Shown: piece by piece, positions 1 through 8,150 of the stretch
Position numbering within the stretch: position 1 is the stretch's first letter
How the letters are laid out: the number at the start of each line of letters is the position of its first letter
Assembly (NCBI RefSeq): GCF_000225345.1
Contig: NC_015977.1
Location: 2,463,501 to 2,527,500, forward strand
Source: Roseburia hominis A2-183
GTDB taxonomy: Bacteria > Bacillota > Clostridia > Lachnospirales > Lachnospiraceae
Direction: 5' to 3'
DNA length: 64,000 bases
The notes under the pieces: generated by a model
The model's database searches: none
Seen by the model: only the letters and a program-made list of their open reading frames with translations
What the model was told of the DNA's origin: nothing
Position numbers and translations under genes: made by a program

Positions 1-293
1 TCGATAAGTGCCTGATCCAAAACATTCATTCCAAGAAGCGCTTCCCGGATCTTTGTATTGACGTGATCCACCACCTTCTTCGTGCCCAGTCCGAAATACT
101 CCCTGTCGCCGTCCCGAAGCTCCACTGCCTCAAATCTTCCGGTGCTCGCTCCCGACGGAACCGACTCCCGCGCTGTAGTCTTTCTCCCCGTTGTCTCCGT
201 CTCGGCGGTCACCTCCACCTCCACGGTCGGATTGCCGCGGGAATCCAGGATCTCCCGCGCGTGTACCTCTGTAATTTTCATAGTAAGTGCCAT
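1..293 (-). CDS. eno: enolase, N-terminal part (runs off the window)
   Basis: Enolase converts 2-phosphoglycerate to phosphoenolpyruvate in glycolysis. Read on the minus strand from 293, the protein begins [20 protein letters not shown] and continues with [27 protein letters not shown] and a [12 protein letters not shown] stretch. These are the classical N-terminal enolase signatures, including the flexible SGAST loop. About 97 residues are inside the window and the rest lies beyond position 1. The ATG at 293 is preferred because AAAGGGGA sits 6-7 bases upstream; a second in-frame ATG (281) would give MKITEV. The ribosome binding site lies inside the 3' arm of a hairpin (see 300-351). Identity is very secure from the motifs. 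Confidence 0.95.
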   Translation of the reverse strand, partial: MALTMKITEVHAREILDSRGNPTVEVEVTAETETTGRKTTARESVPSGASTGRFEAVELRDGDREYFGLGTKKVVDHVNTKIREALLGMNVLDQALI

Positions 294-295
294 AA

Positions 296-351
296 AAAAT
301 CCCCTTTCGCGTAACATACTTCTGCATCATAGTATGTCCCGCAAAAGGGGA
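296..351 (-). promoter_or_regulatory. hairpin with T-run that buries the eno ribosome binding site
   Basis: On the minus strand the stem is CCCCTTTtGCG..ACATACT paired with AGTATGT..CGCgAAAGGGG, followed by ATTTTTT and the eno ATG. It has the form of an intrinsic terminator for the upstream Fe-S gene. Its 3' arm is also the eno ribosome binding site. A possible -10 box (TATGAT, complement of 326-331) lies at the loop, with only a weak -35. The hairpin is seen directly; its role is inferred. Confidence 0.65.
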
Positions 352-356
352 AAGTA

Positions 357-1088
357 TTACTCGAGAATTCTTCCGTCCGTAGAGATAATGTCTACCTGCC
401 ACGGAATCATCTTACCGCTTGCCGCGAGTGCATTTTTCACCGCCTGCTCGATTCCTCCGCAGCACGGCACTTCCATGCGAACCACGGTAATGCTCTTAAT
501 ATCGTTCTGCGCAATGATCTGGGTCAGCTTCTCCGAATAATCCACATCGTCTAACTTCGGACATCCGATCAGCGTGATGTGATTGCGGATATATTTTTTG
601 TGGAAATTCGCATACGCATACGCTGTACAGTCTGCAGCCACCAGAAGCTTTGCTCCGTCAAAATACGGGGCGCGCACCGGAACCAGCTTGATCTGCACCG
701 GCCACTGTGTCAGCTCCGACGTAAGTTCTGCCGCACTCTCTTCTGCGGCGGTCGGACAGACTGCCTGCTGCTCATGGCGGATCGTCTTCGCCTGGGTTCC
801 CGGACATCCGCACGGAAGCGGCTGTGACGCTATCGCCTGCTGCGCTGCTTTCTTTCTCTTATTCTCCTCAACTGCCGCAGCATCATAAGCCGCCGCCTCA
901 CGCTCCACAAAATGAATCGCATCCATCGGACAGGTCGGCAGACAGTCGCCAAGTCCGTCGCAGTAATCGTCCCGCATCAGCTTGGCCTTGCCGTTTACAA
1001 TACTGATGGCTCCCTCGTGGCAGGCGTTTGCACATGCTCCGCAGCCGTTGCACTTTTCTTCCTCAATCTCAATGACTCTTCGTAACAT
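357..1088 (-). CDS. 4Fe-4S dicluster ferredoxin-type protein
   Basis: A 243-residue iron-sulphur protein, probably an electron carrier or redox sensor in the cytoplasm. With the start at 1088 (MLRRVIEIEEEKC) the first cluster motif is C13xxC16xxC19xxxC23 and the second is C43xxxxxC49xxxC53P, a slightly widened 2x[4Fe-4S] ferredoxin fold. A linker of about 35 residues has a CGCPG cluster near residue 89, and a C-terminal domain carries VPCCGGIEQAV. A longer start (1118) is possible, but GGAGG lies 5 bases upstream of 1088. The gene is divergent from a Crp/Fnr regulator at 1216, which may control it. The family is known in Clostridia as 4Fe-4S binding proteins of unclear function; the exact partner is not visible here. 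Confidence 0.75.
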   Translation of the reverse strand: MLRRVIEIEEEKCNGCGACANACHEGAISIVNGKAKLMRDDYCDGLGDCLPTCPMDAIHFVEREAAAYDAAAVEENKRKKAAQQAIASQPLPCGCPGTQAKTIRHEQQAVCPTAAEESAAELTSELTQWPVQIKLVPVRAPYFDGAKLLVAADCTAYAYANFHKKYIRNHITLIGCPKLDDVDYSEKLTQIIAQNDIKSITVVRMEVPCCGGIEQAVKNALAASGKMIPWQVDIISTDGRILE

Positions 1089-1109
1089 CATATCCTCCAT
1101 TCTAACTCC

Positions 1110-1125
1110 GGCACGCATGCCGGAA
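1110..1125. repeat. small GC-rich hairpin upstream of the Fe-S gene
   Basis: CCGGCA CGCA TGCCGG is a 6-bp inverted repeat with a 4-base loop, in the probable 5' leader of the Fe-S gene on the minus strand. It may affect translation or mRNA stability; nothing further is visible. Confidence 0.4.
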
Positions 1126-1133
1126 ATTCTCTC

Positions 1134-1192
1134 TTGACTTTTCTTCCACAGGATACTACAATAGCGTCAACATTTCTGTTGTTTTTACAACA
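1134..1192 (+). promoter_or_regulatory. promoter and operator-like dyad of the Crp/Fnr gene
   Basis: TTGACT (1134-1139), a 17-base spacer and TACAAT (1157-1162) form a near-consensus sigma-A promoter. Downstream, TGTTGTTTTTACAACA (1177-1192) is a perfect dyad with a TTTT centre. It falls just after the predicted start of transcription, about 24 bases before the ATG. A dyad at that place would suit autorepression by the encoded Crp/Fnr protein. Promoter elements are seen; the binding protein is inferred. Confidence 0.65.
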
Positions 1193-1215
1193 AAAAGTCG
1201 AAAGGACGAAAAATA

Positions 1216-1896
1216 ATGCAAACTTTCCAAGGATACGATGCCCTCTTGCAGGCCTCTCCCGTTTTTTATGATATTGCACCCGAAGAAATCCATGCCATGC
1301 TCGACTGTCTGTCGGCAAAGACCCTCTCCTATCCAAAGGGCAGCTTTCTCTTTCACTACGGCGACCATCTGGATTCTCTCGGTCTTGTGGTAGAAGGATG
1401 TGTGGATGTCATGAAGGAGGATTTCTGGGGCAACACAAATCTGATGACCCGCTGCCGCCCCGGAGACATCTTCGGAGAATCTTATGCCATCCGTACAAAC
1501 TGTGCGCTGGAAGTCAGCCTCTACGCCGAGCAGAATTCCACTGTGCTCTACTTAAACGTCTCAAAAATGATGACGCTCTGCTCCCGCGCATGTGAATTCC
1601 ACAACCAGCTCACAAGAAATCTGCTCTCCGTTCTCGCCGAGCGCAATTTCCAGCTCGGACAGAAATTAGAGCACATGACCAAGCGGACCACCCGTGAAAA
1701 GCTTCTCTCCTATCTGTCGAGCGAGGCGCGCAGATCCGGAAGTTCGTCTTTTGATATTCCCTTTAACAGACAACAGCTCGCCGACTATCTCTCCGTAGAC
1801 CGGAGCGCCATGTCGAACGAGCTGTGTCATCTAAGAGACGAGGGTCTCATTTCTTTTCAGAAGAACCACTTCACGGTGCAATTCCCTTCGTCTTGA
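1216..1896 (+). CDS. Crp/Fnr family transcriptional regulator
   Basis: A 226-residue regulator with an N-terminal cyclic-nucleotide-binding-like beta barrel (about residues 15-135; YPKGSFLFHYGDHLDSLGLVVEGCVDV and RPGDIFGES), a long dimer helix, and a C-terminal winged helix (NRQQLADYLSVDRSAMSNELCHLRDEGLI). There is no N-terminal FNR-type four-cysteine cluster, although several cysteines are present, so the signal is unknown. Start: AAAGGA upstream of ATG 1216. The gene is divergent from the Fe-S protein, its likely target. Its 3' end overlaps the convergent SGNH gene by 26 bases. Confidence 0.85.
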   Translation: MQTFQGYDALLQASPVFYDIAPEEIHAMLDCLSAKTLSYPKGSFLFHYGDHLDSLGLVVEGCVDVMKEDFWGNTNLMTRCRPGDIFGESYAIRTNCALEVSLYAEQNSTVLYLNVSKMMTLCSRACEFHNQLTRNLLSVLAERNFQLGQKLEHMTKRTTREKLLSYLSSEARRSGSSSFDIPFNRQQLADYLSVDRSAMSNELCHLRDEGLISFQKNHFTVQFPSS

Positions 1897-2791
1897 GGAA
1901 ATCCACCCAGATTCCGTATTTCGAGCCGTACAGATGCAGATTGTCAAACGTGAGATCCGCTCTTAAGTTTCCGTCTGCATCACATACGACATCATTCACA
2001 TCAATGTAAAAAATAGTCTGATTATCCGCAAGTTCCGCAATTCTCATATTGCGTTCATTGATTCCCTGATTGTTAAAAATTTTGTCCGAGTCGGACTTGG
2101 CCTTTGCAACCCGCATGATACCCTGCACATAGATGATCGCATCGGGCTGGAGTTCTCTAAATTTCTGAACCGACTGCGCGTACTGCTCCATAAAACCGTC
2201 CAGGGTTCCTCTTCCCATCTCATTGATGCCGATCTGGAAATAAATTTTGCCAAACTGCCGTCTGGAAAGCGCATCCTCAAGCGTGGTCTTCTCCCCGTCC
2301 ACCTCACAGAACTTTTCCGTCCACATATCGTAGATTCCAAGCCCTGTGGACGCGTAAAAGGTCGCATTGTCCAGCCCGCCGTAATCGCGCAGCCCCACAG
2401 TTCTCGAATCCCCGATAAAGACCGCGTCGTCGAACCAGTCGTCATCCACCATACAGAATTCCCGCGTGTGCGGCGCCTCTTCCGTCTCTGTCTCTCCGAC
2501 CGTCTCCGTCCCGCCGGCAAGCTCAGTATCAGAGACACTCTCCCCCGGCAGCAGGATGGACGGCAGCTTTCCGTTCTCTCCTATGCCGTCCGGCGCACCC
2601 ACATGACTCCACGGAAAAATTCCGTCATGCAGTCCGTCAAACACCAGGACGAAGTATGGTGTCGTTCGTATATCAACCGTATAATTCTTATATATTGTAT
2701 CTTTCCCCAGATAGCCGACAACCGACAGCGCCGCCCACAAGATAAGCAGTGCGACCGTTACCGGACATTTCAAAAGCTTTCTCAAATCCAT
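1871..2791 (-). CDS. membrane-anchored SGNH/GDSL-like hydrolase (acetylation partner of MBOAT)
   Basis: About 306 residues with one N-terminal membrane segment (TVALLILWAALSVVGYLG) followed by an acidic linker and an SGNH domain. Block I is FIGDSRTVGL (nucleophile Ser), a GINEMG stretch corresponds to the oxyanion block, and DNLHLYGSKY near the C terminus supplies the Asp-His pair. The gene lies immediately downstream of an MBOAT acyltransferase (2803-4158). Such pairs O-acetylate surface polysaccharides or wall polymers, with the SGNH protein acting outside the cell (known of DltD/AlgJ/PatB-like systems). The start at 2791 (MDLRKLL) is preferred; a GTG at 2800 would add three residues. The 3' end overlaps the convergent Crp/Fnr gene. 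Confidence 0.75.
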   Translation of the reverse strand: MDLRKLLKCPVTVALLILWAALSVVGYLGKDTIYKNYTVDIRTTPYFVLVFDGLHDGIFPWSHVGAPDGIGENGKLPSILLPGESVSDTELAGGTETVGETETEEAPHTREFCMVDDDWFDDAVFIGDSRTVGLRDYGGLDNATFYASTGLGIYDMWTEKFCEVDGEKTTLEDALSRRQFGKIYFQIGINEMGRGTLDGFMEQYAQSVQKFRELQPDAIIYVQGIMRVAKAKSDSDKIFNNQGINERNMRIAELADNQTIFYIDVNDVVCDADGNLRADLTFDNLHLYGSKYGIWVDFLKTKGIAP

Positions 2792-2802
2792 CCACCACAC
2801 AT

Positions 2803-4158
2803 TTAAAAATTAAAGTACAAAAACGGATTGTTTGCCGACACCGCCAGATAGTACATGCAAAGCCCGAAAATGCCGAGCAGTATCACCCTGCCGATCCATT
2901 TGCGCTCGATCAGCCGATAGCAGGTCTCCGGAAGCGGCGTTGCAAAGAGCACGCCCAGAAGAAACAGCGGTGCATAGTCATTCAGATATTTTAAATAATC
3001 CAGATGATTGATGACTCCTGCCGCATGCCCCGCAAACGGGAACAGCCGCGTCATATAAACGCCAAGCTCCGACAGATCGGTGACCGCAAACGCCACCCAG
3101 CTGAGCGGAACAACAAACAATACATAAAGATGACCGATCACCCTGCTTTTATCCAGCAGGCGCAGCAGAAAGAGCTTTTCTACCAACAGGCAGCAAAGCA
3201 GAATCCCGCCCCAGATCAGGAAGTTATAATTCGCCCCGTGCCACAACGCGGTAAGGCTCCACACCACAAACAGATTGAAAAAGGTGCGCGCCTTTCCCTT
3301 CCGGTTGCCTCCCAGCGGAATGTATACATATTCCCTAAACCATCTGCCGAGCGTAATATGCCATCTGCGCCAGAATTCCGTGACTGATTTTGAAATGTAG
3401 GGATAGCGGAAGTTCACCGGGAGCTCAAATCCCAGCATCTTTCCGATTCCTCTCGCCATCATCGAATATCCCGCGAAATCAAAATACAGCTGCAGTGAGT
3501 AAGCGAACGCTCCCATCCATGCAAGCTTTGTTGAGATGCTGTCGAACCCGATCATCCGGATGCTGTTCCAGAGTGTGCCGATCCGGTCCGCAATCACGAC
3601 TTTTGCTGCAAGTCCGATAATCAAGAGCTTCATTCCCTCTTCCAGCTGACGTGCCTTGATCGTGCGCTCTCTTCCCAATGCTACACGCACATCCGCATAA
3701 TTTGTGATCGGTCCCGATATCAGCTGCGGAAACATGGTCAGATACGTTCCCAGCCGAAGCAGCGACTGTTCTGCCGGAATTCTTCCGCGGTACACATCAA
3801 TCACGTACGCCATAATCTGAAACGTGTAAAAACTGATTCCAAGCGGAAGTCCGGATGCCAGACCACTGTACTTGAAGAAAAACAGCACGCCCAGATCATA
3901 CCCGAGCGCAAGAAGCAATAAGCGTTTCTGCCTGATTCCCCGCCCGTCCGTATTCTTCCGGTACATCAAACGGGTCAGCGTGTAATTGACCAGAACGCAC
4001 GCAAGGAGAATCGTAATATAACCCGCCTCGCCAATTGTATAAAAGACAATACTTCCCCCCAGCAATGTGACATTGCGTAACTTTTTCGGTGTAAGATAAT
4101 ATATCACTAAAAAAACCGGCAAAAACCGAAATAAAAACTCAAAACTGCTAAATAACAT
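2803..4158 (-). CDS. MBOAT family O-acyltransferase (AlgI/DltB-like)
   Basis: A 451-residue polytopic membrane protein. Signatures seen: FPQLISGPI, YFDFAGYSMMARGIGKMLG, FWRRWHITLGRWFREYVYIPLGGNR and the catalytic-histidine block LTALWHGANYNF. These are diagnostic of AlgI/DltB-type acyltransferases, which move acetyl groups across the membrane to an extracellular acceptor. The stop is nearly contiguous with the SGNH partner gene, so the two form an operon. There is no dltA/dltC nearby, so D-alanylation of teichoic acid is less likely than O-acetylation of a polysaccharide. The acceptor cannot be told from this window. Confidence 0.9.
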   Translation of the reverse strand: MLFSSFEFLFRFLPVFLVIYYLTPKKLRNVTLLGGSIVFYTIGEAGYITILLACVLVNYTLTRLMYRKNTDGRGIRQKRLLLLALGYDLGVLFFFKYSGLASGLPLGISFYTFQIMAYVIDVYRGRIPAEQSLLRLGTYLTMFPQLISGPITNYADVRVALGRERTIKARQLEEGMKLLIIGLAAKVVIADRIGTLWNSIRMIGFDSISTKLAWMGAFAYSLQLYFDFAGYSMMARGIGKMLGFELPVNFRYPYISKSVTEFWRRWHITLGRWFREYVYIPLGGNRKGKARTFFNLFVVWSLTALWHGANYNFLIWGGILLCCLLVEKLFLLRLLDKSRVIGHLYVLFVVPLSWVAFAVTDLSELGVYMTRLFPFAGHAAGVINHLDYLKYLNDYAPLFLLGVLFATPLPETCYRLIERKWIGRVILLGIFGLCMYYLAVSANNPFLYFNF

Positions 4159-4214
4159 TCCACAGACTCTTTCTATCTGACTTCTATCTACTGTATCCCT
4201 ATTTACTATACCTC

Positions 4215-4220
4215 ATTATA
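4215..4220 (-). promoter_or_regulatory. -10 box upstream of the MBOAT-SGNH operon
   Basis: TATAAT on the minus strand (complement of 4215-4220), with TTCACC 18 bases further upstream as a weak -35, lies about 57 bases before the MBOAT ATG. The 155-base gap between folC and this gene is AT-rich and holds no gene. Confidence 0.45.
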
Positions 4221-4313
4221 GGCGAAATATTACAAAATGGTGAACTATTACTGAAAGTTTGTGAAATTGTATCATTTTTGTCATAAACGCTCTATTCTGT
4301 AATCTTTTCGTAA

Positions 4314-5606
4314 CTATTTTGCCTCAAACAGCGCCTCGATCTCACCGATGAAATAGAGCGAACCAAACGCAACCGTGCGATGTGTTTCATCGAGCCGCCC
4401 TCTCTGAAAACAGGACGCAAAATCATCAGCTGATGCAGCTGCAATTCCTTTCCGCCGGATGCAATCCGCCAGGGCGTCCGCCTGCAGCGCCCGCTCGCAC
4501 TCCACCGTGCAGGTCGTAAAATCAATGGCAAGCGGCAGCAATTCCCCGATCATTGTCTCATAATCCTTATCCGCCATCACGCCCATGATAAAATGAAACT
4601 TTTCTCCCGGGAAAAGCGCCACGAGGCTCTCTCTTAACGCTTCCACGCCGTTGCTGTTGTGTGCGCCGTCCACCAACAGGAACGGTTTTTTTGAGAGGAT
4701 TTCCATCCTGCCCTTCCATACGGTCTTAGCGATCCCCTGACAGACTGCGCGCCTTACGCCCTCTTCCCGCTCTTTTGTCCCGCCGCAGATCCACTCTGTA
4801 TGTCTCCTGAAAAATGCCTCCGCCCCGAGAAGCGCCGCGACAGCATTCTCATACTGATGAACGCCAAGCATGCGCATGGACAGATCACGGTAGGCACCAA
4901 ACGAAAAATACTGTCTGCCGTCGCGGTAAGTCTGCTCTTTTATCTCCAAAGGGTCGATCAGCCGGAAATCTGTAATTCCTTCCTCCCTGACCTTCGCCTC
5001 AAACACCGTCATGACTTCTGCCTCCTGGTTCTCAAGCACAAGCGAGGTGCCTTTTTTGATGATGCCCGTCTTTTCCGCAGCAATCTCAGCAAGCGTATTT
5101 CCAAGCACCGCCATGTGGTCATAGCCGATCTTTGTGATCACGGTTACATCCGGCACACCTACGGCATTGGTTGCGTCCAGCCTCCCGCCAAGTCCGGTCT
5201 CTAAGATCATGACATCGCATCGTTGTTCCTTAAAATAGAGGATTGCCATGGCAAGTGTAACGTCAAACATCGTCGGCTGTACGCCAAAATCCATCGCAAG
5301 AAGCTGCACGCCGATCCTCTGCGTATCCTCCTTAGAGATCATTTCCCCGTTTATCTGGATGCGTTCCCGAAAGTCCACAAGGTGCGGGGAGGTAAACATC
5401 CCGACGCGAAGTCCCGCCTCCCTTAAAATTGCGCAGAGAAAAGCAGAGACAGAACCTTTTCCGTTCGTCCCTGCTATGTGTATCAACGGAATCCCCGCCT
5501 GCGGACTGCCAAGCGCCTTTAACATGCGCCCGGCAACCTCCACTCCGGCAAGATTCCCGAATCTTCTGATCTGATTGATCTGATCTACTACTTCTTCATA
5601 TGTCAT
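4314..5606 (-). CDS. folC: folylpolyglutamate synthase / dihydrofolate synthase
   Basis: 430 residues, Mur-ligase superfamily. The P-loop is IHIAGTNGKGSVSAFL, followed by FTSPHLVDFRERIQING, the LETGLGGRLDATNAV metal/substrate block and LVDGAHNSNGVEAL in the C-terminal domain. It adds glutamate to folates, and possibly dihydropteroate to glutamate, in the cytoplasm. ATG 5606 (MTYEEVVDQI) is chosen because it matches the family start; an upstream in-frame extension to 5642 gives MSLLPGEERG, which is not family-like. It lies 47 bases downstream of the DegV gene on the same strand and is probably cotranscribed. Confidence 0.93.
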   Translation of the reverse strand: MTYEEVVDQINQIRRFGNLAGVEVAGRMLKALGSPQAGIPLIHIAGTNGKGSVSAFLCAILREAGLRVGMFTSPHLVDFRERIQINGEMISKEDTQRIGVQLLAMDFGVQPTMFDVTLAMAILYFKEQRCDVMILETGLGGRLDATNAVGVPDVTVITKIGYDHMAVLGNTLAEIAAEKTGIIKKGTSLVLENQEAEVMTVFEAKVREEGITDFRLIDPLEIKEQTYRDGRQYFSFGAYRDLSMRMLGVHQYENAVAALLGAEAFFRRHTEWICGGTKEREEGVRRAVCQGIAKTVWKGRMEILSKKPFLLVDGAHNSNGVEALRESLVALFPGEKFHFIMGVMADKDYETMIGELLPLAIDFTTCTVECERALQADALADCIRRKGIAAASADDFASCFQRGRLDETHRTVAFGSLYFIGEIEALFEAK

Positions 5607-5653
5607 CTGTGTCCCGCGTTCCTCTCCGGGCAGCAGCGACACACCCGCGTGTC

Positions 5654-6496
5654 TTACACTGCCATGATTACGCCGCCATCATTTGCATACATACTGCTGA
5701 CACCGGCAGTATTTATGATAATGATTTTCTTGAAATTTGCAAGCTTTTCTATGCGGGCTTTTACCGCTGCGGCGCGCTCCGGGCAGTTGCAGTGCGCGAT
5801 GGCAAGCACACGCTGTTCGCAGTCCCTCGTGCGCCCGATCATATCCTGCACCATTTTCTCAAGTGCCTTGTTCATTCCGCGCGCCTGACCGAGCTGGCAG
5901 ATCATGCCCTCCTTTGTGGAACCCATTACCGGCTTGATGTTGAGCGTATTGGCAATCAGGGCTTTCAGATTGGTCAGTCTTCCGTTCTTGCGCAGAGTCT
6001 CTAACGTCTCTAAGACAAAATAAGTATTCATGGAGCTGATGTACTCCTCCGTTCTGGCAACGACCTCCTCAAACGGAAGACCTGCCTCCTCGAACTCCTG
6101 CACCTTAAGACCAATAATCGTCTCCCCGATCGATGCAGACCTGGAGTTAAATACATAGATCTGCTTGTTCTCTCCCGGATGTTCCTCCTCGTAGAGGTTC
6201 CTGCCGAGTTCTGCACTGTTGTAGGAACCGCTCAGCTTCCCGGAGAGCGTCACCACATATACATGCTCCGCTTCTCCCTCATACGCCTGCATATACTGCT
6301 CCGGTGACGGGCAGGCGGACTTCGGTCCCGTGATGCTCTTCTTCACCCGGCGCAGAAAATCAAGCTGGTTAAATGTCTCATCATCCTTAATGCGGTAACC
6401 GTCCACCTCAAGTTCTAAGGACACTGTCTCAAAATGTCCGTCCTTCTTCAGTTCCTCCGGTAATTCCCCGCAGCTGTCCACAACAATCTTATACAT
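5654..6496 (-). CDS. DegV family fatty-acid-binding protein
   Basis: 280 residues. MYKIVVDSCGELPEEL, the TGPKSACPSPEQY loop, TLSGKLSGSYNSAELG and the C-terminal NTAGVSSMYANDGGV glycine-rich region are typical of DegV proteins. These bind a fatty acid and hand it to the fatty-acid kinase FakA (known of the FakB branch). No fakA is in the window. ATG 6496 is supported by GGAGGG upstream; a 30-residue upstream extension lacks family similarity. An AGTATTCAATACT dyad lies at 6578-6590 in its AT-rich leader. Confidence 0.9.
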   Translation of the reverse strand: MYKIVVDSCGELPEELKKDGHFETVSLELEVDGYRIKDDETFNQLDFLRRVKKSITGPKSACPSPEQYMQAYEGEAEHVYVVTLSGKLSGSYNSAELGRNLYEEEHPGENKQIYVFNSRSASIGETIIGLKVQEFEEAGLPFEEVVARTEEYISSMNTYFVLETLETLRKNGRLTNLKALIANTLNIKPVMGSTKEGMICQLGQARGMNKALEKMVQDMIGRTRDCEQRVLAIAHCNCPERAAAVKARIEKLANFKKIIIINTAGVSSMYANDGGVIMAV

Positions 6497-6577
6497 GGCA
6501 ATCCCTCCACCTGTTCTATGGTATGTGTTTAATGTTATCAATAAACCGTTAATATATTTTTCGTTTCTATCGCATGT

Positions 6578-6590
6578 AGTATTCAATACT
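6578..6590. promoter_or_regulatory. dyad AGTATT-C-AATACT upstream of DegV
   Basis: A perfect 6+1+6 palindrome lies 80-95 bases before the DegV ATG, in an AT-rich region. It may be an operator for a lipid or nutrient regulator. Only the symmetry is seen. Confidence 0.35.
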
Positions 6591-6674
6591 ATGTTACATT
6601 AACACAAAAACCATTTTTTGTATAGAGGTAATTTCTAAACTTTATCTAAATTATATCTTACGAAGCATTCTTTC

Positions 6675-7970
6675 TCACGAAGCGAGTGTAAAATATGCGG
6701 TCACAAGATCCTTTAACGCCTGCTGGTCAGCGCTGCCCATCAGCTCCCGCGCGGAATGCATGGCAAGAAGCGGGATTCCGATATCCACGGTCTTCACCGG
6801 AAGAAGCGCAGAAGCGATCGATCCAAGCGTACTTCCCCCCGGCATATCCGAGCGGTTCACAAACTTCTGGTACGCGATCTTCTCTTTCTCACAGATCTGC
6901 TGGATGATGGCAATCGCCTCGCAGTCTGTCGCATAGGACTGCGAACTCGCCTCCTTGATACAGAATCCCCTTCCGAGCACGGGCTTGTTGGTAAGATCCA
7001 TTTTTCCTGCCTGGTTCGGATGGATGCCGTGCGCCACATCCACGGACAGCAGCATGCTGCGATAGAGATCCTGCTCCGCCGTCTGTTCCCGTCCCAGCTC
7101 TTTTAAGATGCGGCGCAGCATGTCATGCAGCAGAATCGAGCCGGCGCCCTGCTTCGTGCGGCTTCCGATCTCCTCGTGGTCAAACAGTGCGATCAGGTTG
7201 ATTCCCTCCATCCGCCTGGCATCAATCAGACCGGAGATGAGCGCCGCGCAGGAAGTCAGGTTATCCAGGCGCGGACTTGAGATAAAATCATCGTTGAGAC
7301 CGATGAATTCCGGATTTTCCTTACAGTATACGGTCAGTTCAAAATCCAGAATGTCAGTCTTCTCCACAGACAGCTCGTCTGCCAGGAATGTAAGGAAGTA
7401 GTCCGCTTTTTTCTCCTCCTCCGGCAGCAGCGCAAAGACCGGCAGCATATCCGTCTGGCGGTTCAGCTCCACACCCTTGTTGACCTCGCGGTTCATGTGG
7501 ATCGCCAGATTCGGAATGGTCAGAAGATTTTTTTCCGATACAAACTCCACAATCTTCGGGGCAAACGCGTCCTGTGTGCGCACTGCCACACGGCCGGCAA
7601 TACCGAGCGGACGATCCAGCCAGGTATTTAAGATCGCGCCCCCGTATACTTCCACATTCACCTGCGCGTAACCGCAAGCCGTCACATCCGCCGACGGCTT
7701 GATGCGCAGGCACGGAAAATCCGTATGTGCTGCCGCCATCCGAATCTGCGGCGTCTTTGTCTCCTGCCAGCCGCCCCCCACCGTAAACGCGAACAGTGTG
7801 GTGTCATGATGATTTACATAATATCTTCCGTTTTTCTGCAGCTTCCACGGCTCATCATAGGGCAGTTCCAGAAATCCCGCGCTCTCCAGGCGCTCTTTGC
7901 AGGCGCGGACTGCCTGTACCGGCGACACACCTTTTTTCAGCAAATCAAATAAAAGTTCTGTCTCTTTCAT
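6675..7970 (-). CDS. apeB: M18 family aminopeptidase
   Basis: 431 residues, a cytosolic zinc aminopeptidase of the aspartyl-aminopeptidase family. Metal and catalytic blocks seen: AAAHTDFPCLRIKP (first His-Asp), LFDHEEIGSRTKQGAGS (Asp/Glu-Glu), VDVAHGIHPNQ and SDMPGGSTLGSIAS followed by LLAMHSARELMG (last His). Length agrees with bacterial M18 enzymes. GAGGACATAGAC precedes ATG 7970. It removes N-terminal residues from peptides. It is divergent from the DUF5721-like gene. The symbol is by family; the precise substrate is not determined. Confidence 0.88.
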   Translation of the reverse strand: MKETELLFDLLKKGVSPVQAVRACKERLESAGFLELPYDEPWKLQKNGRYYVNHHDTTLFAFTVGGGWQETKTPQIRMAAAHTDFPCLRIKPSADVTACGYAQVNVEVYGGAILNTWLDRPLGIAGRVAVRTQDAFAPKIVEFVSEKNLLTIPNLAIHMNREVNKGVELNRQTDMLPVFALLPEEEKKADYFLTFLADELSVEKTDILDFELTVYCKENPEFIGLNDDFISSPRLDNLTSCAALISGLIDARRMEGINLIALFDHEEIGSRTKQGAGSILLHDMLRRILKELGREQTAEQDLYRSMLLSVDVAHGIHPNQAGKMDLTNKPVLGRGFCIKEASSQSYATDCEAIAIIQQICEKEKIAYQKFVNRSDMPGGSTLGSIASALLPVKTVDIGIPLLAMHSARELMGSADQQALKDLVTAYFTLAS

Positions 7971-8099
7971 GTCTATGTCCTCTTTTCTTCTTTATCTGTG
8001 ACCCCTTCCGGGGCTGTTCTCTCAGCTTCCTATCATACCAGAAATCATATTGTGAAGCAAACCTTCCCAATCGGCTTTCTATTTGTCCCCAATCTGTGT

Positions 8100-8105
8100 T
8101 ATACT
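8100..8105 (+). promoter_or_regulatory. extended -10 promoter of the DUF5721-like gene
   Basis: TGT TATACT (TGn at 8097-8099, -10 at 8100-8105) is an extended -10 element 45 bases before the ATG at 8151. No good -35 is visible, as is usual for this promoter class. Confidence 0.45.
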
Positions 8106-8150
8106 ACACAAAGGCAATGCGCCCCAATACTATATGACACGGAGAAGACT

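Noticed and set aside
2800..2802. ATG overlapping the MBOAT stop as start of the SGNH gene
   Set aside because: ATG at 2802 is out of frame with the SGNH protein; the in-frame starts are GTG 2800 and ATG 2791.
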